Below, one piece after another: positions 39,801 to 47,622 of a stretch of DNA of 64,000 nt (position 1 is its first letter; every line of letters begins with the position of its first letter). The position numbers and the translations under genes are program-made. This DNA is from 1-14-0-10-37-14 sp037130845 (GTDB taxonomy: Bacteria > Patescibacteriota > Patescibacteriia > Patescibacteriales > Patescibacteriaceae): assembly GCA_037130845.1 (NCBI GenBank), contig JBAXSE010000003.1, positions 23,867 through 87,866 of the forward strand, read 5' to 3'. The notes below the pieces were generated by a model that was given only the letters and a program-made list of their open reading frames with translations, did not search any database and was not told the origin of the DNA.

Positions 39801-41933
39801 GACGGGAGTACGGCGGGTGATATAGCCAATAAGTTCAATCTATCAGAAGAGAACAGGCAGGAGGTCATCGATCAGGTCTTGGCAGACGCCGTGGCCAAGG
39901 GCGGCTTCGTAGCGGCGGTCAGCGCGTTGTCCGATAGCGGCTACTTCAGTCGTCAGTCGGCGGAGCCGATCAAGAAGATGATGGAGCGGCCTGATATCCG
40001 GACTATCATCGTCAATGACCTCAAGAACGAATTGGCCAGAGGCAAGGCAGAGGAGTCGCTCAAGATAGTCGATCAGTTCCATCTGGGCCGGGAGATCCTG
40101 CAGACGCCGGAGATGCAGAAGGCCATCTTTGCAGGCATTAATGAACAGATCAAGCAGCGCCAGTTCGACCAGGTGGAGACTATTACGTCGTCGTTTCTAG
40201 TCACTTTGCCGCCCAGCCAGTTCTACGAAAATTGCTATAGCCATTTTGCCGCCTTTATCGACCAGGTAGAGCAGCGTAATCCGGAGATTATCACTCAGGC
40301 GCGCAAATCACCGTCGCTGCTGGTGACTTTGCTCAAGCACAAGGGCGACCGCAAGAAGTTCCTAGCCATCCTGGACCAGAATCCTTTCTTGGGCGACGCC
40401 TTGGCCGTCAATCCGCGCTACGCGGCCCTGATGCTGACTAAATTCCCGACCTTTGACCAGCGGTCCAAAAATAATATTTCCACCCTTTACAAATACAAGC
40501 AGGAAATCATGGCGGCCCAGCCTGAGCTGGATCCCGATTCGGCCGATTTCCGCATCTTGATGCAACAGAAATTGCATAGCTATAGCCGTAACAAGGAGAT
40601 AGTGGCCGCTTGCCAAGAGACGGGCGTCGATATGGATACTTGGCTGGACTACCGCGAGAAGCGGGAGTTTACTCTGGGCAAGGAGAGCGACCTGAGCTTC
40701 GCTGACCAGTTGCATGGCCCGCTCCAGCGTATCGATGCGAGCGTGGCCAAATATCTGCTAACGGTCAAAAAGGTAGCCTCGCAATACAAGGATGTCTTGT
40801 CCAAGACCATGGGCGCTAGCGCCGACAAGCAAGCGTTGCAGGACAAGATTGCGGCCCAAGAGGCCTTGGTCCAGGCCGAACTGGCCAAGCCGGAAGCGGA
40901 ACGCGATGACAAGAGCCGCAACAAGATCACTGGCATCAACAAAGGGCTAGAGGCCTTGCGCAAGCGAGCTGCCGAGAGTAAGGGCGCCAGCCTGTGGGAG
41001 AAATTGGCCAGCGAGATGGGCCGCGTCAAGGCCGCCTTGGACGACAGCGCCAAGACGCACAAGGATCTGGCCGGGCAAGAGAAAGAATTAACGGCCCTGG
41101 ATAATCAAGAGGATATCAACGAGGCTAAAATGAAGATCGAGCTCATGCGCAACCGTTTCAAAGATCAATATCAGACCGCCTACGGGCTGATAGACAGCTT
41201 CGAGCAGGTTTTGCGCGAGACCTTGGCGCAGTGTTTGTCAGACGACCGGGCCGAAGCCTTGATCCAAGAAATCAACGAACCGTTAGCGGAAGATTGGGAT
41301 CATCTGACGGATGACAACAATGATATAGCCAGTGTCTTTGACCACTATGGCAACAGGGACGAGCTGGAGGGCGTGCCGATGAGCGTGGCGGTGGCCGGCC
41401 GCAATCCGGACAATGACCTCTATCTGGGTAATTATACCAACTGTTGCATCCGCATCGACAGCACCATCCAAGGAGCGGAGTCGCCCATCAGTGACTATGT
41501 CACCGATTTGGGCATGCAGAACGTGGTGCTGACCGATGAGCGCAGTGGGTTGCCGGTGGCTGCCGCTTGGTGCTTTATCGGCTATGACGACCGCCACAAC
41601 CGCATCCTGGTGGTGGACAACATCGAGGCTAATAACCGCTATATTACCAAGCACCGGGAGCAGATCGAGATCGAGATGGAGGAATACCTGCAAGACTATG
41701 CCGCCGCCTGCAACATCCGCATCATTATTCAGGGCCCGCACAACAACGACTTGGATATCAAGTTCAAGGTCACGCATGTAGAGGGCAAGGTCGGCGGCTA
41801 CAACCGGCCAGACGGTTATTTCCTGGAAGCGGAAGGCAATAACGGCGGAGGCGGTGATGAGGATGAAGACTTTGACGAGGACGATTTTGAAGAAGACGAC
41901 GAGGATGATGATGACGAAGATGATGACGATTAG
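36900..41933 (+). CDS. 1677-residue helical protein with novel C-terminal domain and acidic tail
   Basis: Most of the chain (about 20-1300) is a succession of short amphipathic helices of HEAT/TPR character, with repeats such as ADVISDGLYGLLF and GLVNGLDQDARIF, so probably an alpha-solenoid. A charged coiled-coil lies near 1310-1420. The C-terminal domain (about 1480-1645) has its own signature: LYLGNYTNCCIRIDS (Cys pair near 1514), ISDYVTDLGMQNVVLTDE, AAAWCFIGYD and ILVVDNIEANNRY. Its strand order loosely recalls a GNAT fold. The last 30 residues are almost all Asp/Glu. No signal peptide; no SD. Probably a large cytosolic scaffold or enzyme; function unknown. An SF2 helicase follows after a strong terminator. 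Confidence 0.75.
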   Translation: MKPSEMPQMPVPENKPKAETVEQPRLPAKEQLLKSLRLGLKESVFADIIARPQAELINDPEVRAEAIGYCCELAQVGTDDHHDDFVNLYQVKAELPNVHVSDDERKAIWDAKRKVNNGIKWWDKPRDEAQAALRTGANNRVGDFINTFKFTKEELRPLAEKFVYNGFDDLNAINMLPQIGWTKPEEAKELGKEVLNKNFEEFTNRRVALLKQFCGWAEISEQTIANPENQDKVKQFIREKYLRSGALSDTYGGKGGNIAEHISELVAFFGLPEDALADAETRQAALAALRRNLELGSPLEPIIEFMDRNGGIKDDDEDYKGPIIAAAINQDNGARLLKFLTTDEKKMVAKEIVTRKVMVSADYKDAFRIAEGRLSQEEIKAIAENKLLSAFQRGQVQDVKEIMDNFRTNEKANPNSYSDEKKMMFEREQYKSQAKKMMLEQLSLGGLEAFDDTNRYFWRGIEFAEGEKEQALHQGLVNGLDQDARIFSGEHEQIRQRLMKSMPEENKKLDEETLLTIKDKALAFLRKGAVEGRLAHDKRPDDYLVAAGEILKNDGVGPDLLTEQDLQFVREIVQQFNTPNDVDKLADLHETFGLDEMFQLPEVQANVKLAYRTRLFGGPGGDNDQARIAGKAYSLLTEQSKAELRADPTMHQPMIMQLRGMSEETGEKVERFKYLKNLEGVFPVEYIHEMVPDETKKKKKTRIEMVRMKSKEEEAEEAKMEIKPGYSTFPEFSDWFNVQRFREYSCSVFKYAIYNGKLDIAADTRRIIGLSQDEVADVISDGLYGLLFDSKTMDKFDQAVELFAVSHEQAQKALKDFCVNNIKADNFYNWQLMRQVLARLDDQAEAQAMVEKELGNRLTAAFNQTTQYDTSSYSYRKSEAESKLRQLCSRYSNMADGFELTDEQLIELFGKDLADEMSDFNQGQRRGHYGSVFGNKYEGSLEITNERVKAVLAKGSMAGAMEALRNGDGSTAGDIANKFNLSEENRQEVIDQVLADAVAKGGFVAAVSALSDSGYFSRQSAEPIKKMMERPDIRTIIVNDLKNELARGKAEESLKIVDQFHLGREILQTPEMQKAIFAGINEQIKQRQFDQVETITSSFLVTLPPSQFYENCYSHFAAFIDQVEQRNPEIITQARKSPSLLVTLLKHKGDRKKFLAILDQNPFLGDALAVNPRYAALMLTKFPTFDQRSKNNISTLYKYKQEIMAAQPELDPDSADFRILMQQKLHSYSRNKEIVAACQETGVDMDTWLDYREKREFTLGKESDLSFADQLHGPLQRIDASVAKYLLTVKKVASQYKDVLSKTMGASADKQALQDKIAAQEALVQAELAKPEAERDDKSRNKITGINKGLEALRKRAAESKGASLWEKLASEMGRVKAALDDSAKTHKDLAGQEKELTALDNQEDINEAKMKIELMRNRFKDQYQTAYGLIDSFEQVLRETLAQCLSDDRAEALIQEINEPLAEDWDHLTDDNNDIASVFDHYGNRDELEGVPMSVAVAGRNPDNDLYLGNYTNCCIRIDSTIQGAESPISDYVTDLGMQNVVLTDERSGLPVAAAWCFIGYDDRHNRILVVDNIEANNRYITKHREQIEIEMEEYLQDYAAACNIRIIIQGPHNNDLDIKFKVTHVEGKVGGYNRPDGYFLEAEGNNGGGGDEDEDFDEDDFEEDDEDDDDEDDDD

Positions 41934-41943
41934 AAATATTTAA

Positions 41944-41983
41944 AGCAAAAAGAGCCTGGCAGAGCCGGGCTCTTTTTGCTTTT
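41944..41983 (+). terminator. strong rho-independent terminator
   Basis: Long stem AAAGCAAAAAGAGCC / GGCTCTTTTTGCTTT closed by GGC / GCC, followed by further T residues. Confidence 0.9.
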
Positions 41984-42059
41984 TTGTGCAGCAGCAAGCA
42001 GGTCTTTCCTTATTTTCCAGCCTTTGATAGTATTATAGATAGAAATAATCAACCAATAT

Positions 42060-44318
42060 ATGAATCGTGAAAAAAGCCCGGCCGAATTGTATCATCAAAC
42101 CAAAGCGGTCAACAAGGATTGGGGCGAAGACCTGGTCGAGAAAAAGGACTTCGTAAAAAGCCATCACAAAACCCCCAGGGAACTGGTGGAGGAATTTCCG
42201 GAGCAGTATCCGGTCTATCTGGAGATCTTGCGCTCCTTGCGCAAGTCCGGCCAAGAAAAGCTCGAGGACTTTTTGGAGGATGAGCAATACTGCCAGATCA
42301 AATATAACTTGATGACGGCGCTGCAAGCCATGAATCCGGAAGAGAGCAGCCTCTATGCCCACCAGGTAGATATGATCACCGACCTGATAAACCATATCGA
42401 CAAGGGTGAGCGGACCGGCTATATCGAGTCGGCCACCAGCACCGGCAAGACAGTTGTCTTTGTCGAATTCGTCAAGAACTTGATTAATAAAAAAGAAGAA
42501 GAGCCATATGACCAGCCGTCCGAATCCGGCATCAAGACCTTGGTCTTGGCGCCGTCGGCCGACCTGTGCAATCAGATCGTGGGCGACAGGGAGGCGAATG
42601 AGGGCAAAGGCAAAAAGGGTTTTGCGCAATTCGCTCCGAACATCAGAGCCACCAAATATTTTGACAAGAGCAAGGATATGAGCGGGGACGTGGTAGTGAT
42701 GACCTATGCATCATTGAACGCCATCATCCGCGGCTACGAAGACGACGGCAAAGAGGAGTACAAAGAAGCCTACGACATGTTGATGAGCGATCATTTCGGC
42801 GCCATCATTTCCGACGAAGCGCACCGGGCCCTAGGCAACAAGATAGGCAATAATCTGCCCAGAATCGCCGGCAAAGCGCTTAAGATCGGCTTTACCGCCT
42901 CGCCTTTGTTTACCGATGGCCGATCAGTCAAATCAATCTTCGGTGAAAAGATCCATGAATTGTCGCTATTGGATGCCGTCGAGAAGAATCTGGTGGCCGA
43001 TCCGCGCATGTTCGTGATCGATTCCAAATTCAAGGTCAAACTGAAGACCGGCGGCAAGGGCGATTATAGCGAAGAAGACTTGGCTGCCTTGGATGACCCG
43101 GAACGCAACAAAATCGCTATCAATATCGCTATGGACTGCATTATGAAGGGCAAGCAAGGCTTGATCTCCTGCGTGCCCAAGAACGAAGACGGCCGCTCCT
43201 GCGCCCATGCCTGGAAGGTGGCTGAGGAACTGGCCAAGCAGATCATCATCGACCCCAAAGACGGCAAAGAAAGGAATGTACGGGCCCAGGCTATCGATGG
43301 CGATATGAAGCCGGAAGAACGCGAAGAGATGTACAAGAAATATTCCAATGGCGAAATAGATTTTTTGACTTTCGTCGATACGCTCAAGGAGGGCTGGGAC
43401 AATGACAAGGCCAGCGTGCTGATCAATCTGCGCCCGACCTTGTCCCGAGTCTTGGCTGCCCAGAGATTGGGCAGGATCTTGCGCAAGCAGGATTACAAGC
43501 AGAAAGAATATTGCGATGTCTATGATATCGTCGATGACAATTTTGAGGACCGCAACACCGAACAAGAGACCCAGCTGCTGGTAGCGGAAATCCTGGGCAT
43601 GGAAGACGGCGATATCCTGACCTCGGGCAAAGCGCACGACGGCACGATGTCCGATCTCAAATACAGCGGCGTCGATACCAAGCTGCATATCAACCGCAAA
43701 CCGCAACAGATGCCTGATTCGGCGGAGGGGCTGTGCTCCCATGATGAACGGTCGGTGCTGTCGCAGGCGCTGGCGGTCAAAGTGCTGCATATCAGCCGCG
43801 CCAATCTGCAAGAGCGCTACCAAGGTATCAGGAAGGCCGGCGAAACCTATTATGACTTCGACAAGACGATTGATGCCATGAATCATTATGTGACGAACCA
43901 AATCTTGGAAGGCAATGTCGATGTCAACAGATTCTTGGCGGTCACCGGCCAGGACAAAGAAGAGTTTTTTGCCAAATTCAAGAAACAGTCCATCGGCACT
44001 TCATCGTTGCCTGTGGCCTTCAGATTGAATAAACTGATCAAAATCTCCGGCCTGTCCCAAGATGAGGTATTAGAAAAGATGGGCAAGGATGAATACCTGG
44101 GCAATATCTTTCTGGCGGATATTACTGATGCGGCAGGCATCGGCTTCAGCTATCTGCAGAAGGCGGTGGCCGAAAGCAAGCTCTGGCCCAAAGACAAGGC
44201 CGATAGGAAAGATGAAAAAGGCAAGATCGAGAAGACGCCGTTTTATGACGCTTATCAGATTACAGAAATGATCCAGAAAAAGTTGATAGGACCGGCCAAG
44301 AAGCTCTGCGCCTTTTAA
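42060..44318 (+). CDS. SF2 DEAD/DEAH-type helicase (restriction-helicase-like)
   Basis: 752 residues. Motif I is YIESATSTGKTVVFVEF (Lys near 129), motif II SDEAHRAL (near 250), motif III GFTASPLF (near 278), motif V TFVDTLKEGWDN (near 445), and motif VI LAAQRLGRILRK (near 470). This matches the ResIII-like helicase branch. The region after 520 is helical and contains RLNKLIKISGLSQDEVLEKM, which may bind nucleic acid. No nuclease or methylase motif was seen, and no restriction partner lies beside it. Probably an ATP-driven DNA or RNA remodeller. No SD. Confidence 0.85.
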   Translation: MNREKSPAELYHQTKAVNKDWGEDLVEKKDFVKSHHKTPRELVEEFPEQYPVYLEILRSLRKSGQEKLEDFLEDEQYCQIKYNLMTALQAMNPEESSLYAHQVDMITDLINHIDKGERTGYIESATSTGKTVVFVEFVKNLINKKEEEPYDQPSESGIKTLVLAPSADLCNQIVGDREANEGKGKKGFAQFAPNIRATKYFDKSKDMSGDVVVMTYASLNAIIRGYEDDGKEEYKEAYDMLMSDHFGAIISDEAHRALGNKIGNNLPRIAGKALKIGFTASPLFTDGRSVKSIFGEKIHELSLLDAVEKNLVADPRMFVIDSKFKVKLKTGGKGDYSEEDLAALDDPERNKIAINIAMDCIMKGKQGLISCVPKNEDGRSCAHAWKVAEELAKQIIIDPKDGKERNVRAQAIDGDMKPEEREEMYKKYSNGEIDFLTFVDTLKEGWDNDKASVLINLRPTLSRVLAAQRLGRILRKQDYKQKEYCDVYDIVDDNFEDRNTEQETQLLVAEILGMEDGDILTSGKAHDGTMSDLKYSGVDTKLHINRKPQQMPDSAEGLCSHDERSVLSQALAVKVLHISRANLQERYQGIRKAGETYYDFDKTIDAMNHYVTNQILEGNVDVNRFLAVTGQDKEEFFAKFKKQSIGTSSLPVAFRLNKLIKISGLSQDEVLEKMGKDEYLGNIFLADITDAAGIGFSYLQKAVAESKLWPKDKADRKDEKGKIEKTPFYDAYQITEMIQKKLIGPAKKLCAF

Positions 44319-44335
44319 TACGAGTATAAAAATAG

Positions 44336-44377
44336 CAAAAGAAAAAGCCCTCCGACTTGATGCCGGGGGCTTTTGAT
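44336..44377. terminator. terminator between convergent genes
   Basis: Imperfect stem AAAAGCCCTCCGA / GCCGGGGGCTTTT between the helicase and the minus-strand gene. Confidence 0.78.
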
Positions 44378-45114
44378 TATAAATTGAAAATGCGTACAGT
44401 TGCTGTACCGTGGATTACGTTTTGATCCGCGGTCGGATCGATATTCAGGACGCCATTGATGTCCAGCCCGTTGTTGGTGCGGTAATTACCAGCCGCTACG
44501 TATCTGCCTTTGGCAGCTACTTCGGTCGAGATATGGTAATAGTCGGGCCTATGCTGGCGTGCTTTTTCCGGTGAGACCAATATTCTGGTGAAGATGGCGC
44601 AGACGAATTGAGCGGCGGTAGCAGGTGCCAGTTTAGTGCTGGCTTGGTCACCGAACAATACGTTCCTTTCCTCGGGTGTTGCTCCGGGGTAGCAAGGCAT
44701 CAGATTGATGAGATAGTAGCCGGCGGCAATCTTCTGGTTGGCCCAATAGGCTTCGCTCTTTTTGGAGATCCAAGTGGATGGTCCGGTAAAAGAGGGGATG
44801 GAGACTGCGGGGCCTGTCCTGAAAACTTTCATCATCTCGACCAGGCTGATGCCTGGCAGATAAATGAGATGCCAATTAGCCGGATTGCGTTTGCGGTTGT
44901 TCTCTCTGGCGCATCCTTTGACGACGCCTTTGAAGTACCTGACAATCGGCGGACCGTCGATGGTAGAAAGATTAGTGACTCTGGCCCAGGCATTGATAGA
45001 TTCATCAAGGCTGATAACGTGGTCTTTGCCGAGGATATTCTCAACTTCTTCCAGTTTTAGAATTTTGCCAAAGACTACTGGCTTTAACCCATGAACAATA
45101 TCGGGTGTATTCAT
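44377..45114 (-). CDS. 245-residue protein, unknown
   Basis: ATG 45114 chosen because CAGGAG lies 7 nt upstream, the same style as the array genes; the longer frame to 45162 is rejected. Contains IVHGLKPVVFGKILKLEEVE, WARVTNLSTIDGPPIVRYFK, WHLIYLPGISLVEMMKVF and YLINLMPCYPG. Mixed alpha/beta, no membrane segment, no family recognised. It has its own consensus promoter at 45241. A small hairpin CTGCCATAATGGCAG lies in its leader near 45167. Confidence 0.65.
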   Translation of the reverse strand: MNTPDIVHGLKPVVFGKILKLEEVENILGKDHVISLDESINAWARVTNLSTIDGPPIVRYFKGVVKGCARENNRKRNPANWHLIYLPGISLVEMMKVFRTGPAVSIPSFTGPSTWISKKSEAYWANQKIAAGYYLINLMPCYPGATPEERNVLFGDQASTKLAPATAAQFVCAIFTRILVSPEKARQHRPDYYHISTEVAAKGRYVAAGNYRTNNGLDINGVLNIDPTADQNVIHGTATVRIFNL

Positions 45115-45240
45115 TTCAACTCCTGTATTATGATTGTAAAGATCGATGTAATATTTAATCAATTTCTGCCATTATGGCAGGTACTTAATACTAAAGGCCG
45201 TGCCAGAGGCAAAGCCATTAAAATCTAATTAAGTCATCCA

Positions 45241-45269
45241 ATTATAGCACAAAGGTTGACTATTGTCAA
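45241..45269 (-). promoter_or_regulatory. consensus minus-strand promoter
   Basis: Read on the minus strand: TTGACA (45269-45264), 17-bp spacer, TATAAT (45246-45241). Leader of about 120 nt. Confidence 0.85.
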
Positions 45270-45326
45270 TACCTATAGGCATATAGCCAGTTATTACTGA
45301 TTATAGACATTTTTGGCTAATCTTAG

Positions 45327-45371
45327 CCTGTCCTGAGCTTGTCGAAGGCCTGTCCTGAGCTTGTCGAAGGG
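45327..45371. repeat. tandem CCTGTCCTGAGCTTGTCGAA repeat
   Basis: Two direct copies of CCTGTCCTGAGCTTGTCGAA, followed by GG. The complement occurs at 47403-47425. Shorter relatives (CGACTACGCTCAGGA, CTGAGCGTGTCGAAG) sit inside the array junction elements. Confidence 0.78.
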
Positions 45372-45403
45372 GATAAAAAAGGCGGTGTTTAGCCGCCTTT
45401 TTG
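45372..45403 (-). terminator. terminator of the 45389 gene
   Basis: Stem AAAAAGGCGG / CCGCCTTTTT overlapping the stop of the minus-strand gene. Confidence 0.82.
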
Positions 45404-46063
45404 AGTGAAAATTCTCTCGAGTCTGGCCATACGGCGGTTATTATTGACTAAATTGTATAGATCATTAATAAACTTGACCGTTAGAGTCGCCCAGAGGCCG
45501 AATATAACCACCAGAAGAATGATGTTAGTCGGGCTTTTGAACCAGGCATCGAACTGCTTAAAGTCCAACAGAATGTAGTTAAAGCAGATACAAACGAATA
45601 AAATATAGAGCACCAGGGCAAAGGGCGGCGTGTGCCTGATAAAACCGCTGTCATTATAGCTGCCTTGGATTATTGTCATCTTGTGCATTAAGGTGCCGCG
45701 CTCTAGGGGTGTGGGGCAGTCCCAGCAGACTCTTTCGATAATCTTTTTCCAGGCCTCTGTCTCCATGGCCCTTTTGTCATCGTATATAAGATACATCATA
45801 ATTTCGGCAATTATGAAGAAGAAAACGCTAAAAATAACAGCAGTATAAAAGTAGAATGATGCCCCGTCTTTGTGGAAGAGGATGACCGCGTAATATGGCA
45901 CCAGTATAGCCGAAATAATGCTTAATATTAGCATATAGACCTTAAAATCCTCGGCTGTTTTGGGCGGTTTAAGAGGTTTGACGGTCTTGACCTTTGGTAT
46001 TTTTGCCGCTTTGGGCATTTTGACCTTTGGCTCCGTGTTTCCCCAATTAAAGATATCGAACAT
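45389..46063 (-). CDS. membrane protein, unknown
   Basis: 224 residues, SD GGAGG six bases before ATG 46063. A basic Lys/Pro-rich N-terminus (KVKMPKAAKIPKVKTVKPLK) is followed by four hydrophobic segments (about 46-64, 70-92, 150-168, 178-198). No family is recognised. It has strong SD use like other accessory membrane genes. Confidence 0.65.
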   Translation of the reverse strand: MFDIFNWGNTEPKVKMPKAAKIPKVKTVKPLKPPKTAEDFKVYMLILSIISAILVPYYAVILFHKDGASFYFYTAVIFSVFFFIIAEIMMYLIYDDKRAMETEAWKKIIERVCWDCPTPLERGTLMHKMTIIQGSYNDSGFIRHTPPFALVLYILFVCICFNYILLDFKQFDAWFKSPTNIILLVVIFGLWATLTVKFINDLYNLVNNNRRMARLERIFTQKGG

Positions 46064-46222
46064 GAATCCTCCGACTATTTATGTGATAGAATTATTTTTG
46101 ATTGTAAACGAACAATAGGCCATCTTACTACTTTTTGTCTGCTTGTCAAATATATTTGCCTTTACACTTAGCCAAAAAAGTGCTTAAGTGTATGGGTATT
46201 TGTTCATTAAGAAAGGTGTAGC

Positions 46223-46654
46223 ATGACTACAGTCAAAGAGTATATGGATGCCAGGCGCAAGGAGTTGGCCCGGGAAACGATTGATTGCGCTGTTTTGGAC
46301 GGCTTTGATCAGCTGGATGATGAAAATGTCTGGATGAAAATGGCCTTTAAGGCGATGTATAAGGAATATGGTTATAAATCGGCGATGATAGCGTCTAAAA
46401 CACTTAAATTCAAGCTAAAACTGCGGGTTTTTATCAATCTGGTCAAAGACTTGATATTGGCGGGAGATGAACCATCATTTGAACAGGCTATCGCTATCAT
46501 CAGTGATTTGCATGATTATGATCATCGCTTGTTATGCTATATAAACATTGGCCGTATTAAATTCCCTGATACTTGGGGACATAGGCTGTTAACAGATATT
46601 GAACAAGAGATGCAGCAAGCAATCTCTTTGGCAAAAAAAACCGCTCCGGAGTAA
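46223..46654 (+). CDS. 143-residue helical protein, unknown
   Basis: SD AAAGG seven bases before the ATG; TTTGTTCATTAA just upstream is the same block seen before several array genes. Helical throughout (VKEYMDARRKELARETIDCA, WMKMAFKAMYKEYGYKSAM, FINLVKDLILAGDEPSF), with the look of a small TPR-like bundle. A terminator overlaps the stop. Confidence 0.62.
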   Translation: MTTVKEYMDARRKELARETIDCAVLDGFDQLDDENVWMKMAFKAMYKEYGYKSAMIASKTLKFKLKLRVFINLVKDLILAGDEPSFEQAIAIISDLHDYDHRLLCYINIGRIKFPDTWGHRLLTDIEQEMQQAISLAKKTAPE

Positions 46655-46672
46655 TTCCGGAGCGTTTTGGCA
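46642..46672 (+). terminator. terminator
   Basis: Stem GCTCCGGA / TCCGGAGC followed by GTTTTGG. Confidence 0.75.
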
Positions 46673-46770
46673 ATAAATAACGAAGATTAGCCACAAAAAT
46701 CAGTCCGCTTTTACTTGCGCTATTATTTGGGATATAATAGACTAGAATAACTCAAAAGTTAAAATTCAAT

Positions 46771-46845
46771 CCGCCAGCTGGCGGACAAAAGTATTTTGTC
46801 CGCAAAGCGGAATTAATTAATGTCCGCCCAGGGCGGACTCCATAA
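46771..46845. repeat. CCGCC/GGCGG palindrome cluster
   Basis: Three short inverted repeats: CCGCCAGCTGGCGG, TTGTCCGCAAAGCGGA and GTCCGCCCAGGGCGGAC. REP-like, between two genes. Confidence 0.65.
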
Positions 46846-46880
46846 CTTTTACATTTTAGCTTTTACTTTTTACATATAAC

Positions 46881-47360
46881 ATGAAACTAAAGCTTAATCC
46901 TGCTAATCTGGTCGAGTCCTATCCGCAGCTGCTTAAGCGCGCGGGCTATCTTTTTGTGACCGATCATAAGACTGGTAAGGATAGCTATATGCGGTCTTTG
47001 GCGCGCGCTAATTATCCGCGTTTCCATTTATATATCAAAGAAGAGGGCGGTTTGCTGATTTTGGATTTGCACATAGACCATAAGCAGGCCAGCTACGAAG
47101 GTTCTCATATGCATAATGCTGAATATGAAGGCGATTTGGTATCGGCCGAATTGGCTCATATAGCCGGATTGGCTGGTGTAGATGCTCCCGTATCCTCGGT
47201 GCCAGAATCGACCAAGCCGATGCCGACAGCCTATCAGCCGCAGACGCCGGAGGCAATTGGCAAATACGCTGGCCGCAAGCTGGCCATGGGCCACGGGTCC
47301 TTGGATGACCATCGGCACCTACAACCCAAACCCAAGAAGGCTTGGTGGCAGATCTTTTAA
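46881..47360 (+). CDS. 159-residue conserved-looking protein upstream of dnaG
   Basis: Starts MKLKLNPANLVESYPQLLKR. A strand-rich domain (GYLFVTDHKTGKDSYMRSLA, FHLYIKEEGGLLILDLHIDH) is followed by a Pro-rich linker and a C-terminal end KPKKAWWQIF. The His/Asp-rich strand pair (LDLHIDHKQASYEGSHMHNA) could bind a metal. No SD. Family not recognised. Confidence 0.62.
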   Translation: MKLKLNPANLVESYPQLLKRAGYLFVTDHKTGKDSYMRSLARANYPRFHLYIKEEGGLLILDLHIDHKQASYEGSHMHNAEYEGDLVSAELAHIAGLAGVDAPVSSVPESTKPMPTAYQPQTPEAIGKYAGRKLAMGHGSLDDHRHLQPKPKKAWWQIF

Positions 47361-47400
47361 AGATCAAAAATTAAAAATCAAATATTAAAAATATCAAGTC

Positions 47401-47530
47401 CTTCCTTCGACAAGCTCAGGACAGGACGGACAATTTTTTAAAAAAAACAGCAGTGTCATTCCCGCGAAGGCGGGAATCTAATCATTGGTAGTGCATCACG
47501 AACTAGATTCCCGCCTTCGCGGGAATGACA
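47401..47530. repeat. REP-like repeat block
   Basis: CCTTCGACAAGCTCAGGACA at 47403. An inverted pair of the 25-bp GTCATTCCCGCGAAGG family follows (47455-47480 and 47504-47529), the same pairing seen at 21093-21167. Confidence 0.78.
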
Positions 47531-47622
47531 TAACTGGAAGTTAAATAAAACAAATTACAACGACATAAGTATAAATTTCATCCATCTTTGATATTTGATT
47601 TTTGATATTTTATCTTTTACAT

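Noticed and set aside
42966..43901. Minus-strand frame of 311 codons
   Set aside because: Antisense to the helicase gene, whose motifs are intact on the plus strand.
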